Below are positions 21,011 to 34,206 of a stretch of 64,000 nucleotides of DNA, in pieces. Made by a program: the position numbers and the translations under genes. Each line of letters opens with the position of its first letter. The first letter of the stretch is position 1. Origin of the DNA: Platerodrilus igneus (lineage: Eukaryota > Arthropoda > Insecta > Coleoptera > Lycidae); assembly GCA_036346225.1 (NCBI GenBank), contig JARFIW010001104.1:5854001-5918000 (forward strand). Reading direction: 5' to 3'. The notes beneath the pieces were generated by a model. That model did no database searches and had not been told where the DNA came from. It worked only from the letters and a program-made list of their open reading frames with translations.

Positions 21011-21811
21011 CTATGCCTTAAAAAAATTCCGAAAAAAACTATCAAATTTTTATGGAAAGTAGATTTTTAAAGAATGCAATGCAAACGCTTCATGAAATTT
21101 TTTGTCGACAATTTTAAAAAAAAACACCACCTTTTCAAATGTCATAAAGAAATATTTGAACGACAGAGTATAGAGAGACATTCTGTCGTTTATTTACCTT
21201 TTTCATGTAGGGTGCACGTTACAAGAACATTGAAAAGAAAACATTTATTTTTAAAAGACAAATTTATTATTAAATAAAACTTGAGAATTAATTAATAAAA
21301 ACACACACCCTAAACTATCTCACGTTAAAACATGTATTGCATATGCTCGCTTCATTGTAGTACAAAGAAAGAGAATGCTGAAACTTCTAATAAGCAGTTG
21401 AAAACCAAAAATTTAGTAAAGAAGGGATACCACAAGCAGGAGATACTAACCTTACAGACAACAGAAGGTTTCTAGTTTCCGAGAAGATTCAAATATACCT
21501 TGATTGTGTATGAGTAAAACATAACTACAACTACCCTTGAATTGTATATAGGAAATTAACCTATATGACAACAGAATTCAAAATGAGAGTAAAAACACAA
21601 GTGGTATTCGTGAAAATCAACTCAATTACAAAAAAGAAAATTTAAAAGAGATTGTGGTCAAATATACAAAACTAGGACATGGTACAGGCCACTTCCAAGA
21701 TGGTATTTACAAATATTTCATACACACCTGTAAATACATAATAAACCGCTCGAGCTGTAGGTGGTCAATATTTGCAGGGTGTCCAGTATTAAACTTTTCA
21801 ATACTAATTAG

Positions 21812-21814
<3 letters not shown>
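21011..21814. other. no gene seen
   Basis: AT-rich intronic DNA. The short frame at 21074-21277 has no recognisable motif. Confidence 0.45.

Positions 21815-21882
<68 letters not shown>
21815..21882. repeat. (CA)n(TA)n microsatellite
   Basis: CA run 21815-21849 then TA run to 21882, directly left of primer-binding-like motifs and repeat U copy 4. Confidence 0.95.
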
Positions 21883-21885
<3 letters not shown>

Positions 21886-21989
21886 CTATGTACTACTGGA
21901 ATTATCGAGCCCCGTCGTTGGGCTGTTATATTAATATTGCTATGAATAAACAAGAATTGTAATTATCTCCTCCGACGTTGGGCCGTCTT

Positions 21990-23691
21990 ATTAATATTGC
22001 CATAAATTCCCTCCAGAAACTCAACTGGATTTTATCTTGAACCAACCTTGTCTACCAATAACAAAATTTGATACGTTACCGCCTTACTTGTTATCAATTT
22101 CGTATTCAACTTATAGCTCCTCCTTGAACTATTTAAATTATCAAATCACTCTCATTAACTTTATCTTATGACCTCGACTAGCATTTATTTGGAATTATAA
22201 AATTCAGTTAATTCGATTCTATATAATGAAACAAATATTATGTACAGTTTTTGTAAATTATTTGAAATACACTTCTCAATTAATTAATGTTATAAATCTC
22301 ATTTATCAAAAATCATATGCTTTTTACTCAAAACCCAAAGTCACCAAAAAAACCTATTATCTTTATAAAAAAAGAAGTGTGGAACGTTCGAAATCTCTTA
22401 TCATATCACGCACTTTATACGATTCAAATCCTTTGATGACTTTTTCACATTCATTTATATTAAGCAAATTCAATATTCAAAATAAAAAAAATAGAAAATT
22501 AATGTCTTATAACTAAAATCTGACCTGGTCTATTTTTTTCGCATCGACGCATCCATTTGAATAAAAATTATCTTCCCCCAATTCAGGATTATTACATTCG
22601 AAATATTGTCTATCCACACGCTTGAACCATTTCATTTAAATTATTGCCATCATCCTCTGGATTACCATTAACTTATATTTATGCACCCCAATTTATTACT
22701 TATTACTTCATATCAATTTCCCCAAACTTAGAATTGGATTATCATCATTTATTTTCCCTTGACTCGAAATTACATTTATTCTCCACGGACTCGGAAATCG
22801 TAGTTTGTTTCCCCCGGACTTAGAAGCCGTTTAATCGGCAATCATAATTTTTATCTTGGCACTTATACTATTTTTCACTTTGAATTATTATTACGTATCA
22901 CTTTATTTCATAGTGGTGCACTTCGGTCTTTGTTGAGTTCAAAACTGACTTCGTTATCACTGTACCTGTTAATATATCTTTTCTCCCCCACTCCGTCAGT
23001 GGGTATGGTCTACAAACTTGTCGCTTATTTTAACCAATCAAATATTTGCATTTAAAGTAGTTTCTGATGTAATTTTCTATGCTTTCCAATAATTGTGACC
23101 TGGTCGCAGCTGCTTGTTATCAAACATGCGGTGTTTTGATAAATCTAATTGCTTTTCCATAAACAACTGATGCAATTCGACTTTTAATTTTCATATCTGC
23201 CTGTTATTCACGCAAATTTTAATCTCCTTTCTTATCAAAAATGGTTAACTATTTTGTACGCATTTACTATGCTTCCTGATGCTCTATTTTTATCTCCGTA
23301 TTAACCTAATCGTTTGGAACTCTTTTGAATGCGTGTTTAATTACACTTTATTATGTTTACTTATAAAATACGCGTGCTTCCACTGAAAAATATCATTACT
23401 TGCCTTACCTAAATTAACTAAAACTCTATCTACAGGGTATTCAATATTTACTATTTACCTAATGCATGTATTCCTGGTTTCTACGTTAACTATGCGTCTT
23501 CCTGTGTGTATTTACGTCGCTTAAAACTACTAACACTTTATATACAGGGTGTTGACTGCTTACTATTTACAAACTATTTCCATTTCTCAATTCTTTACTA
23601 AATAATTGCAGTTTTCTGCTGCCTATGGTAATTTCTCATTTCTAAACGACCTTTACTATAAAGTACACCCTTAAACAACCCCTTATCACAG

Positions 23692-23695
<4 letters not shown>
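21990..23695 (+). repeat. repeat U, copy 4 (full length, plus orientation)
   Basis: The longest intact copy, about 1.7 kb, from the attgccataaattccctcc end to cccttatcacagcaat. It aligns along its whole length with copy 2 (10660-12222, reversed). The left end directly follows the motif ccgacgttgggccgtctta, which on the minus strand resembles the primer-binding site that follows an insect Gypsy LTR; read that way, repeat U could be a long LTR with TGCTG...TGGCA ends. That is inference. A weak alternative is a large non-autonomous DNA element. It ends in (TA)n at 23695-23740. Confidence 0.6.
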
Positions 23696-23737
<42 letters not shown>

Positions 23738-23740
23738 ATT
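23695..23740. repeat. (TA)n
   Basis: TA tract with one short interruption, between repeat U copy 4 and a primer-binding-like motif. Confidence 0.9.
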
Positions 23741-25853
23741 GCTGTGGTTCGGGGATTCAAGTCTCTGAAACTCCCTAAAAATCATTCAAGTCCCAACGTT
23801 GGGCCGTCATAAGATTGCTGTGGTTCGAGGATTCAAACCTTTTAACATCGCCAGTGTCAAAAAAAATTTAAAAAAATTTATAAAAATATTCTTACCCAGA
23901 TTTCTGCTTCAAAATATTTTCAGCAGCTTCCCTGGCTAGCTCAGCTGGGCCTCTTCTCGGATACCTAAATTTACAAGCATTCTCGCTTCCCACTCACACA
24001 CCATTCAATAAAATCACCAAATAATACAACAATCATACAATCTTTATTTACCGCTATTTACAAACAATTATTCACAGATATGTACAGTTTGGTACTCTAG
24101 TTACAACTCAAAAAGTAATATTTTTGTAAAGTCCTTGTTTTAAAATTTTAATTGCAAACACATTTAATACAATAGGAGTAAATGGGCCCTAAATAATACC
24201 CTATATTTATTGCACACTGGAGTATGGTGAGCTCATAATAACCCAGTTCATTAATGTATGCCTTTTTACTTTGCATATAATTACTACAAAATTAATAAAC
24301 CCATGTACGCTTAACAATCCAATTTAAATTCATAATGAAATTTAGTAAGCTTTACATACACCTTTTTTTCTTCAATATTTAAAATACCCTAATAATTGTC
24401 AAGTACACGTATCTTTTTCGATACGTTATATTAACCATAAATAACCCCAATGTTCACTCACACATCACAAAAAGTTTATCAGATAACAGAAAATACAAAT
24501 GAGTTACCTGGAAAATACTTCAAGCCTTCCATCTCCTTGGATGATGCTATCCAGAACCCCTTGGCTTCGTGATTATGCGCTCTGATCCTCCAGATAGATG
24601 ATAACCTCAGTATACGCCGAGCTCCTTGCTACCAATTACCATTCCATCACAGCATACAAATTCACGTACATTATACTTTTGTTTATTGATTGATTAGCTT
24701 GTTATGGTATTAGTTGGACCTCGGTTAATTTAATTCACTCGACACTACACACGTTAATAACTACAAGGCCTCAACTTACCACGTTATAAATGCTAATACT
24801 ATTTTTACTGAATTATACAACTTTTCAATACTCACAAGACTCTACCATAACGTCGGTTGATTATTATACGTAGTTTAAAGCGATGAAAATACAAAGATAA
24901 TCAACGAGAATCAAAAAGAGAACGAGTTCCATTCTCCCAGAGTATTTATATCCTTCAAATGCCACCACTGGCCACACTTCACGCGAAATACTTATTTTTA
25001 AAATAACATTTCTGCAAATTTTAATTTAACCGCCTTAAAGCTCCCAGAAATTAACCTCGTAGACGCGCTATATAATCCGAAAAACCGCATTTACCTGTCG
25101 CGTGTTTGTCCGTTGTAAAACTATTCGTTTCTACCAACGATACAGTCCTGTGTCGCCATAAAACTCCGCCTGTAATATTTTTATCTCTGTCTTAAGCATA
25201 TTTGACGTCGCGTTCTGACCCCTCTTGAGTTATAGAAAATCGATATAGCTGACAGCGTCCTTTGACTCCACGTGGATTGAGTACGTGCGTTTTGAAGCCA
25301 ATGCTCTTACATCCGTCTTTATCTGTAGCATATTATTGATCGTGCATCCCTTCTGCTCTTTAAGAAACTTCGTTAGTTTGTTAGTCGAAGCAACTGACGG
25401 TTGGAAATATATTCTACGAACCCCGCTTTATTCTGTTGATAAATTCAAAGAAAGTAACCTTTCAAACATGCAGGTGTTCCTAGTTAGTGATCGTTTAAAA
25501 TAACAATTCTCGGAGCTTCTTTTCACGGTATTCGATACAACTGACGTCCTCGCTTGTTACAACGAACCTTTTGCTTTGGGATTATCAATTTTCCTTACTC
25601 TGGTGTGTTTTCCAATGCTATTACACGTTGAATTAAAATTAATTAAATTAATTATGCGTTTCTATTTGTTTTTAAAACTGGTTTTCTTTATGAACCTATT
25701 ACTTTTCAATCATTAATTATAAAAATACGTCAATACTTGTTCGTTTAAATTAAATAAATAAAATAAACTTTGCGCGTAAATAAATTGTTCTTTTCTCTAA
25801 ACAGAGTGTTTGAAATTGCATTGCTTACCCAAAATTTAACCCTTTGAATCCAT

Positions 25854-25893
<40 letters not shown>

Positions 25894-28255
25894 CTGCGAA
25901 TCTTAGTACACACTCTTGCCCTACACTTTGGGCGTCATAATAATGCCACGAAATCTCCCTTGAAAAGAGCTCCAACATTGGGCCGTCATAAATTCTGCGA
26001 ATCTTACCTCGGCTGCTCCGCTCCCTACTATATAAATCTTATAAATCGTTCAAAGAAGCTTACTTGGACTGCTAAAAATCAAACTTTACCTAACCGCCAC
26101 TATGCTGTACTCTAAAAATTTCTTCCCTACAATCCTATCCAAAAAAAACGCAACTACCAAATTTCATCACACTCTATTTACAAAAAAAATTACTAGTTCC
26201 AAAATTTTGTCCATTGTAACAGTTCGCATACATAAACTTACATATCTTTGATAAGAAAACGGTTCATTTTCTAAAATGTGGTTGAATCAAATTTTTCCCA
26301 TTTTACAAATATCCAATTTAAAGTAAGTAGGCTAACCTCATACCTCACACTCTATTAAATCTGTGTGCACAATTGTAGCACTGCAACAACAAAAGACCCC
26401 CTCTACTTTGTACATAAACGGCCTCTCTATCTTTATTTTGCATATACCTTTCTACATAAACATATTTTCCTTTAAATATAAAGTTCAATAAATTCTTGAG
26501 TTCACAGGATTCATAAAAATTAGCACAAAGTGTCAACACACATAAAAAAACTCAACAGCAATGTTTGTATAAAAATGAGTTACTTGGTAACCATCACACT
26601 ACCTGCATCCGCAATCCAGCCCTCGACGGTGATGTCCTCAATACTGACTCTGAGTTATGGAACCGCTCCCAAGTTGAGTCATACCATTCCTGTCTGCACG
26701 CAACTATCCAAATCTCTCCAACAAACCATTGATAGTGCATCCAAACTTCTTAAACTCCTGTACTATTCCATATACCATCAGCAATTCACTACGTGATGCA
26801 TTCACAATTGCACATCCTTATTAGAACGCCTCGCAAGCCCCAACAGCCAAAGTAACAGTAGTCTGTACTTACATGACTAGAAAAAGCTACGCTTTTTATT
26901 TCTACATAGACTTCAATATTTTCAAACAATAAATACTACCGCACATCAACTTGTGTGTAATAGCAACTTTTCAAAAAGCACAATAATATTGATTACTATT
27001 TGAGTTAGACGTCGATGACAAGCGAAGAAAAAAAAGAGAGCCTTTCACCCCCTTACAGCTGGTTATATAGACCAAAAACACCCCCTGTTGTTTAATTTTC
27101 TCAGTAATCTCCTAGCCGTTTACTACACTTCTCGAAACCCCAAGTTATCCTTCCATAATTTTCTATAATTTTGTAGATAAACATCAACGGTCTCTACACT
27201 CCTGAAATTTTAACGCTCGTATTCCACAAATTACCGCGAAAATCACATATAACCGTCTAACAGTTGGACTACTTCGCTAAAACTAGCCTCAACTGAAATC
27301 AATTCTCATTAGCTTCACACCTCCCAATGTAAAACGAACCTAGCCCCTTCTCTCTTTATCACATATACGACCATTTTCTCTCTCATGCTTCGTTTACGAA
27401 TACCACTCACATATGTACTCTCTCTTAAACTCACACTGTCACTCGTCCCCCTTCAACCTGTAACGTTTAATAACATTTCTTAATTTCTCTCCCCATTTGA
27501 AATCGATAACTTATACAAACATCTTCTACCTCAGTCTTGCTTATAGCTTTGAATTTATCCTTCTTCCTTCGTTAGTTACCAGGTCTAACCGATATCTGAC
27601 ATTTGCATCTCCCTCCTTCATATGCTATAAGCCATCTGCCTTTATTTTCATATCGATCCCTACTTAACGTCTATTTGCATTCGTAGAAAATATTAATTTT
27701 CTTATGAGATTGTTGACAACGCTCCCCATTCTTATAAATAATCGATACCTAAACCTGTCTGTCGTAACCGTCGAGTGTTGTTTATCGAAGACACTTTCCT
27801 GTCTCTTTTTACCCAGTTCCTGTTTATAAATTCTATCTTATGCTAAAGTCTTCCCTATACTATTTACATATACGGTAATTAAACATTTAGCTTTTCGATA
27901 GATGGTATCTATACACACTAGCCTACCCTAAACTGTCATACGACTTATCTATCCAATTTTAACCTACAAACTACATAGTTTAATCCCCCTATTTAGAATG
28001 AAGAGAGTAACAAAACTTTTTAGTTCTCTTCTTTATTCAAATATCCTAAACTAATTTGTATGTACACTTATTTTTATACTTATTACTATTCTGTACACCT
28101 ATCTTTCTAGTATTGTATCTTAATCAATTATTATTTACACCTGTTAACCGTAACTTCTACACAGTTCCGATTCCCTTCTTGAACCTAACCCTCTTTTTAA
28201 TTCTAATCGTTATCCTCCTATAATATTTCTATCTTCCTGTTTATATGAAAGTAAC
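23741..28255. other. 4.5 kb of non-coding DNA with LTR-like signals
   Basis: No coding frame is convincing on either strand. Motifs of the form caacgttgggccgtcataa occur at 23795-23815, 25933-25945 (degenerate) and 25974-25993. On the minus strand they read like tRNA primer-binding sites following LTR ends. The minus strand around 27065-27085 has a TATATAACC box and an AATAAA about 170 bases further, as expected in an LTR promoter and terminator. A Gypsy integrase tail lies upstream at 28256-28545. I infer remains of one or two Gypsy LTRs but could not align two matching copies. (TA)n at 25858-25892. Confidence 0.35.
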
Positions 28256-28545
28256 AGCATGTTTGAGCATTCCCCTACTAATTCACTAATCTCATACGGT
28301 CCCACATATGGTAAATTCAATTTTGCACATGTCTTTAGATCTCTTCCTCTCACTCGCAGGCTCTTAAACACCACTAGGTCTCCAACCTTAAATCTAAACT
28401 CGTTTCCTAATCTTTGTATTCATTCTTCGCACGTATTTTTGAGCACGACGTCTTAGCTTCTCTCTTACGTCTACCAACAATCGTTGAAACTCATCATCCT
28501 TGGGTACAATTTGCCAAGGCCTCTCAGGGTATAAATTTATATCAC
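28256..28545 (-). pseudogene. Ty3/Gypsy integrase C-terminal fragment
   Basis: Minus-strand frames give PERPWQIVPKDDEFQRLLVD, EKLRRRAQKYVRRMN and, after a 1-base shift near 28400, FKVGDLVVFKSL and NLPYVGPYEISELVG. The last blocks are the usual SH3-like C-terminal domain of Gypsy integrases, which binds DNA. The catalytic core is missing because the upstream side adjoins a LINE fragment at about 28550. The frame near 28259-28734 on the plus strand is only its shadow. Confidence 0.7.
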
Positions 28546-28554
28546 AATCTGCAC

Positions 28555-29640
28555 GTGACATCGTTATTCCAACTCTCTTTCCACTGTCGGATTGACCTTT
28601 CCCGCAGCTTTTTCTTAATTAGCGACCTCGGTACCGATGAATACGATGTAAGGAACTCCCCTGTTTCGGTCTCTTTTGTCAGCTTATCTGCTCTCTCGTT
28701 TTCTTACTTGCCGCCAAACGACCTAACCCAATAAAACGTCAAATCCCGAAACCCAAGGGTTTTTGTGCGCTGTACTCTTAGAAATCTGTCGAGGTGTTAA
28801 TATTAGCCGGAGCAGTCAAGACCGATTTGGTATCGCTAATGATAGAGTATCCACTTGTGCCGGAGTGGTTGATGACGTATTCTGTAACTACCAACTGGCA
28901 GATTGTGCTCCAATCCACAAGTTTAGTTTGAAATCGGAACACTTCCCTCTTCTACTTATACACAACGAACGCCGCTTCTGTTTGCCTATCGTCCATTCGC
29001 GAGCCATTCGTACAAATCCTAATCCATGCCACGTTTTCAGCACCTTAGACTAACTCAATCCCATTGACATCAACTGGATGCGATAATTCAGAAATAACGA
29101 TTTTCCTGTCAACCTCCCTAGTTCCAGCGGCAATACTTTCGACAACTTTTCGACCTTTCTCTATATTTACAAATCTTCGATCTGTAATCGCTCTGACGAC
29201 GAATTCGATTAGGAGAGTCCAACTAATCACCAAAACCGCCTCCGTGTATGTAGTCTTGTACGCACTCGCCACCTTGGCCGCTGTAATGCGATGAATGCTC
29301 TTCAATTGCCGGGCCTTTCTGATCCGGCAACCTCCACCCAAAAAGAAGCCGCATACAACATCGCCGGTTTGATTGCTCTTGAGTAGACGATTCTTAGGGA
29401 TTGGCCTCTAAATCTCCAGTTTATATTTGCTACCGCCATCATTCTGCTAATTATCTCGTTGTTTTTGCTTTTGACAAACTGTATGTTCCTCTTCCAATTC
29501 AATTTCTTAACACCGAGGCATGTGATGGCTTCCTTGAACGGGACCTTCTCCCCTCTTAGTTCCAGCCTAGGAGGACGCTGTCTCGAGGTGTTGAGTTTCA
29601 ACTTGACCCTCGTGACGATTGGTACAGCCGTCAAACGTAT
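28555..29640 (-). pseudogene. LINE fragment: RT C-terminus and RNase H end (R1-like)
   Basis: On the minus strand, 29302-29634 encodes the RT thumb region (ITCLGVKKLNWKRNIQFV, AIKPAMLYAASFW) and 29045-29341 the block HRITAAKVASAYKTTYTEA, typical of R1-like insect LINEs. Further on, broken frames give RNase H pieces ending in ADKLTKETETGEFLTSYS near 28690. At least three frameshifts separate these. It faces a SINE at its upstream side (29645) and a Gypsy integrase tail downstream. It is old and inactive. Confidence 0.65.
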
Positions 29641-29644
29641 TGCC

Positions 29645-29905
29645 GCTACATTTGATTTTCTAATGCTTCAGCCGAAGATACTATATTGGACAGTAAGCGA
29701 GTTTTTATTAACCTGAAAAGTTCTGAATTTTACCGGACTCTTGCTATTCCAAACACAGTAGCAATCTTTAACACATGTACGACCTACATTTTACCTCTCA
29801 TCCGAACGAGGGCGTATTTTTGTGGCTCGTCTAACATTTTTTCAAGCGGTGTCTGGATTCTAACCCGGGACCTTAGGCTTAGTAGTCACACTCATACCAA
29901 CTAGA
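29645..29905 (-). mobile_element. tRNA-derived SINE, diverged copy
   Basis: Same family as the SINE at 51694-51994: shared blocks include tttacctctcatccgaacga, aacattttttcaagcgg and the tail acatttgattttctaatgct. The tRNA-like head lies at the high-coordinate end; the B box reads ggattctaacccgggacc on the plus strand, one base off the usual form. RNA polymerase III promoter function is probably impaired. No clear target duplication was found. Confidence 0.7.
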
Positions 29906-30813
29906 TTATGTATCCACCCAAACAACATTTTCACAACTAAATTAATAGACTACAAGTCTTGGATATTCCTGTCAAAGCGCTTGTACATCGTACTCTATGT
30001 GGAGAACCAATGTACTGTAGCCCTTCTTCACAAACTGAGCTCTAAATACTGACACTAGAAGCATTTATCTAACCCTTTTGGTTTACTTTTCAAGTTTATA
30101 AGTATAAGTGCAAAAAAATTTGTTAGAATTTCAAAGGCTCTGCAATATTTTGCACTATAATGACTGGTTTCGAATAACGGTCACGGTGCAATTTCTAAAA
30201 ATATACATTTACGCATTGCTAAGTATACTCATATTACTGCATACATCATCAAAAAAAGAAAGTAGATTACGAGACGAGGTCTATTACCAGGTCAAGGGTT
30301 AAATGACAATACTTAAACTTTCTAACATTGCAGGGTCAATGACATTTCGGTGCAAACTTAGCAAACTCAGTAAAATTTTTTTCAAGTGACAGGATTACGA
30401 AGCAAGTTTCAAATAACGTTTATTATGCAACTTTTAAAACGCCGTCTTGCACATTTCTACAGACTTGCCTGTGACGTCACTCTCCGGAGGTAGTAGAAGT
30501 GTATAATTCCTATTGATATTACCGAAGTAGACTTTGTATCACTTCCTCACCGTCTACAAATCTATAATATTACAATTGCACAATTTTATTAAAATTTAAT
30601 ATACCCATTCGGTTGTACAAATCCTTACACTAGTTCCACCTGTGATTATGGATCTTTCAAATAGCCATTAAAAACTTCCCTAATGCACCAATTTTTCTGT
30701 GGCGTAAGTGAACCTTTCCTAATGTTTTCGTTTTAAATAAGCTAAACGAAGATTTTTATTACTTATAGTATCTGGACACATTCAAATATACATAATAAAA
30801 TGCACTTCGACCT
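29906..30813. other. no gene seen
   Basis: AT-rich DNA between the SINE and the 3' LTR of BEL element B. No long frame, RNA gene or repeat recognised. Confidence 0.5.
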
Positions 30814-31230
30814 TGTTTATTCACGCGCGAGGAGTCTTATAACTTTATATAACGACTTACCTCCGCGTTATTCTATTGTTCTATAAGTGTCGTTCCTATT
30901 CTTGAACAAAGTGAACTGTAAGGCGATTTATTGGACGTGTTACGTTTGCACTATCACTGTGATTTTTAGGGGGTTTATCGAGAAATTTACATTCGGCGAA
31001 ACTATTGACTTAACTCACTTGACCGAACTAACACAACCATTTGTCTTCGATGTCCATGAGCAAGTATCTATCACTACCCCTTTAGTCCAACTTAATTTCC
31101 ATCGGCACAAAGGAGGTTTATGACAGGATATAACGGGACAAGGGATGACAGCTTTACTATTTGATTTACAACTACTAATTTACAAAGACTTAAAATTAAA
31201 CCCGAAAGCGTGCGACAAAGAGACCAAACA
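30814..31230 (-). repeat. 3' LTR of BEL element B
   Basis: 417 bases; reads on the minus strand from TGTTTGGTCTCTTTG to AATAAACA. It matches 53238-53906 and 57328-57875, but has only one copy of a ~131-base internal unit that is present three times and twice in those. The purine-rich tract GGTGGGCGGGA sits directly upstream (31231-31241). Confidence 0.75.
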
Positions 31231-31289
31231 TCCCGCCCACCAAAATAAGTATGAACTAACTTATTTTATATTTAAAAATAATTAGAGCT

Positions 31290-33841
31290 ATTAACTAAGA
31301 AACATAAACCGACAATCTTATATAAGTGCTGAAACAAGTAACTAAGCAAATGTACGCTTTCAATGATTTTGCGCCATCACACCGATTCATTGTAACAGAG
31401 ATGCAAAAACGCCTTATCTGGAGTTAACCTAGAAGCTGGTAAATCCCCCCCTAGGGGGCATAAAGCCATAGGGTTTACACGAAAACAACGATGCAGTATT
31501 TCAAACATTGCCGAATAGCCCTTTTTGCGGACAAGATCCAATAATTTTTAGTTAATAAAAATTGAGTTGTTCGATTTCCAGGATACAATCTAAGATAATA
31601 ATTTCAGTCAACCGATGCGAACGAGGAAGCAAAATTAGAAATTTTGCATCATGCGATAACTCTGAATTGCGCAGGCGATCGCCCACCCTCAACAAATCAC
31701 GATTATCTAAGACCGGACTAAGGCTACGTAGTTGGTTACTAAGAAGTTTTTACTTTTAATATTTGCAATGTCTTGGGCAAAAACATTTGTTTGAACTCTT
31801 TTAATCAATAATGCATAGCCTCTTGCTGCTGAGCTAAGGACAAACCATCAGAATATTTTGAACGCAAATCCGCCGGACATTGAACATTACGAATGAAATG
31901 ACGAATACATGTAATAATCCTACAAATTTTCTGCAGTTTTGAAAATTTATCTAATAACGAATGTAAGAAGTTCTCATGCATAGCGACTGTTAACGACAGA
32001 GTACGATATTCGACGTCCATCTGAGATGAGTCGATAAGTTTTGACAGCGACGTTACTGGGCATTCTTTGCTATGACGCACTAACCAGGAAGGCCCTGTCC
32101 ACCATAATGGATGATGAACCAACTCTGAAGCCAAAAGACCACGTGAGGCACAATCCACAAGGTTATCCTGGGACTTAACATGAAACCATGAAGATGTAGG
32201 AATACGTTCTTGAATATGCGAAATGCGATTGCTAACAAATGTCGTCCACTTATGCGAGGAAGACCGAATCCAAGACAAGACCACAGTGGAATCTGACCAC
32301 GCGAAAATACTACTAAATGATAAACTATCTGTATAAGTATTTTTGACGAAATCTATAAATCTGCCAAGAGTACGGCACCACACAATTCGAGACGGGGCAA
32401 TGAAACACGATTAGTAGGAGCAACCTTCAATTTTGCGCATACTAATGACATGGCAATATTACGTTCTAAATCGAACCGAACGAAAATAGACAACAGCTGC
32501 ATACCCGGCTTCAGAAGCATCACAGAACCCATGCAACTCCACCTTTTTAAAATTATTACATACGATGTGATGCGAAATTTCAATATTCGAAACCGCTGGC
32601 TATTCCCTCAAAAAAATTTTCCATTTTTCTACGACTTCCAATGGCGGCTCTTGGTCCCAACCGAGACCTAAAAGCCAAAAATCTTGAAGTAAACGTTTAA
32701 AAGTACTAAAGGCGCTATTAAACCGAGAGGATAAAAATTTTTTGCGATAGCTGACAAAATATTACGCTTAGTGCAAGTGCGTTCTTCAGCGTTTAAGTTG
32801 TATAAAAATACATCTGTAAGAGCGCGCTACGGAAGGCCCAAAATTTTTATTGAACCACTATCTTTATCTTGAAATGTAATTGCTTCCGAACTGGAGAGAA
32901 ACTCCTTCAAGTTGGACATCGCTTCCGAGCAATTACTATTCCATTTTTTAAATTGAAAACCACCACTAGCACAAATACTGTTCAGCTCACCAATTAATTG
33001 ATTAGCAGCTTCATCAAATTGCATCCAGTGACTAAATCATCAACATAGGTATCGCTCGCCAATACCGATACTCAAAAGGAAAATTAATCGATTCTAACCT
33101 TGCCAATTCTTGAACAGTACGCAAGACCAAAAAAGGCAATGACGAAACTCCATAAGTCACGGTATTTAATTTAAAGTCCATAATAGGATCTGACGGAGGC
33201 AATCTCCAGACGATACGTTGATAATCTCGATAAGTATCTTTAACCAAAATTTGCCGATACATTTGTTTAATGTCAGCTGTAATTACGATAGGATGTACAC
33301 GAAAGTGCGATAACAAAACTGCAATGTCTTTTTGCAAAGCAGGGCCAATAGCCAAGCTATCATTTAACGAATTTCCAGATTGGTCCTAACACGACGCATC
33401 GAAAACCACACGCAGTTTGGTGGTAGTGCTATCACGCTTATGTACAGCATGATGGGGAATGTAATACATGTTCTCATGAACCGACGAATTTTCAGGCGAT
33501 TCCACTTGAATCATGTGACCGCTTTTCAAATAATCCTAAATAAATATTTTATAATCCGAATACAATTCAGGATTTTTGAGCAAACGACGTTCTAATGACA
33601 AAAATCTTTTAATACAAATCGATCTCGTACCCACAAATGATAGTTCAGAAATTTTAAAGGACAAGGACACTACAAAACGACCGTCCTTGTTACGTCTATA
33701 ATTTTCCACAAATTCCTTTTTACACTTTTCTTCTTCAGGAGAAATGTGTTTCTTGAAAGGAATATTCTCTAATTCCCAAAATCGACGAATGTCAGGGTCT
33801 AAGGGCTCAACGGAAGCACACAACGGCGTAATAGAATTATT
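31290..33841 (-). pseudogene. BEL element B pol: RT, RNase H and integrase start
   Basis: In minus-strand order: RT linker (33536-33823), RT palm with ITADIKQMYRQI (33032-33355, motif A intact), then a frameshift before the YVDD active site, whose coding is still visible near 33050-33030 in another frame; connection (32827-33024); RNase H (31805-32583, with WSDSTVVLSWIRSS); and the integrase zinc domain (LPRSHRLTE, then NYWILSAKRAIRQCLKYC) at 31400-31620. The integrase core is mostly deleted: only SLKAYICLVTCFST remains near 31340. At least four frameshifts. The frame at 33841 continues across the element A insertion into the protease coding at 50580, showing that the two pieces are one gene. 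Confidence 0.82.
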
Positions 33842-33846
33842 CGTGG
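33842..33846. repeat. target site duplication of BEL element A (left)
   Basis: CGTGG, repeated at 50575-50579. Removing element A plus one copy restores the reading frame of element B. Confidence 0.85.
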
Positions 33847-34206
33847 TGTTATGAGTTGAAATTATTTATAAAACTCATTTTTTGTGAGATTCGTAATTTT
33901 CCCGCCATTTTTTTTGTGTTCGTTTTTGCGCCAGTCGACTGTCGCGCTCCGCGACATAAATAGCGTTGTATGGTGGGAAGCAGGCAGTTGATTGCCGCGT
34001 TCCGCGATATTAACATCCATTTGTGTGTGTGTAAATTACTATTTTTAATAGTTCAATTCGTTTGTGTCTTGTGGTGATGTGAAACGTATTTGTTAGTGTT
34101 TACTTTCTGTACATTTTGAGTAGAATAAAACTGTTAATAGCTCGAATTTCATGTGTTTGATTTAATGCTATTATTGCATCATTAATTTAGTAAAACAAAA
34201 ACATTA
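33847..34206 (+). repeat. 5' LTR of BEL element A
   Basis: Nearly identical to 50215-50574. It contains gtgcgttccgcgac-type GC-rich words and an aataaaac stretch near its end that could serve as polyadenylation signal. The LTR would supply promoter and terminator. Confidence 0.88.

Noticed and set aside
28259..29716. Series of plus-strand frames of 65-106 codons
   Set aside because: They are antisense shadows of the Gypsy integrase tail and LINE RT/RNase H fragments, which have clear motifs on the minus strand.
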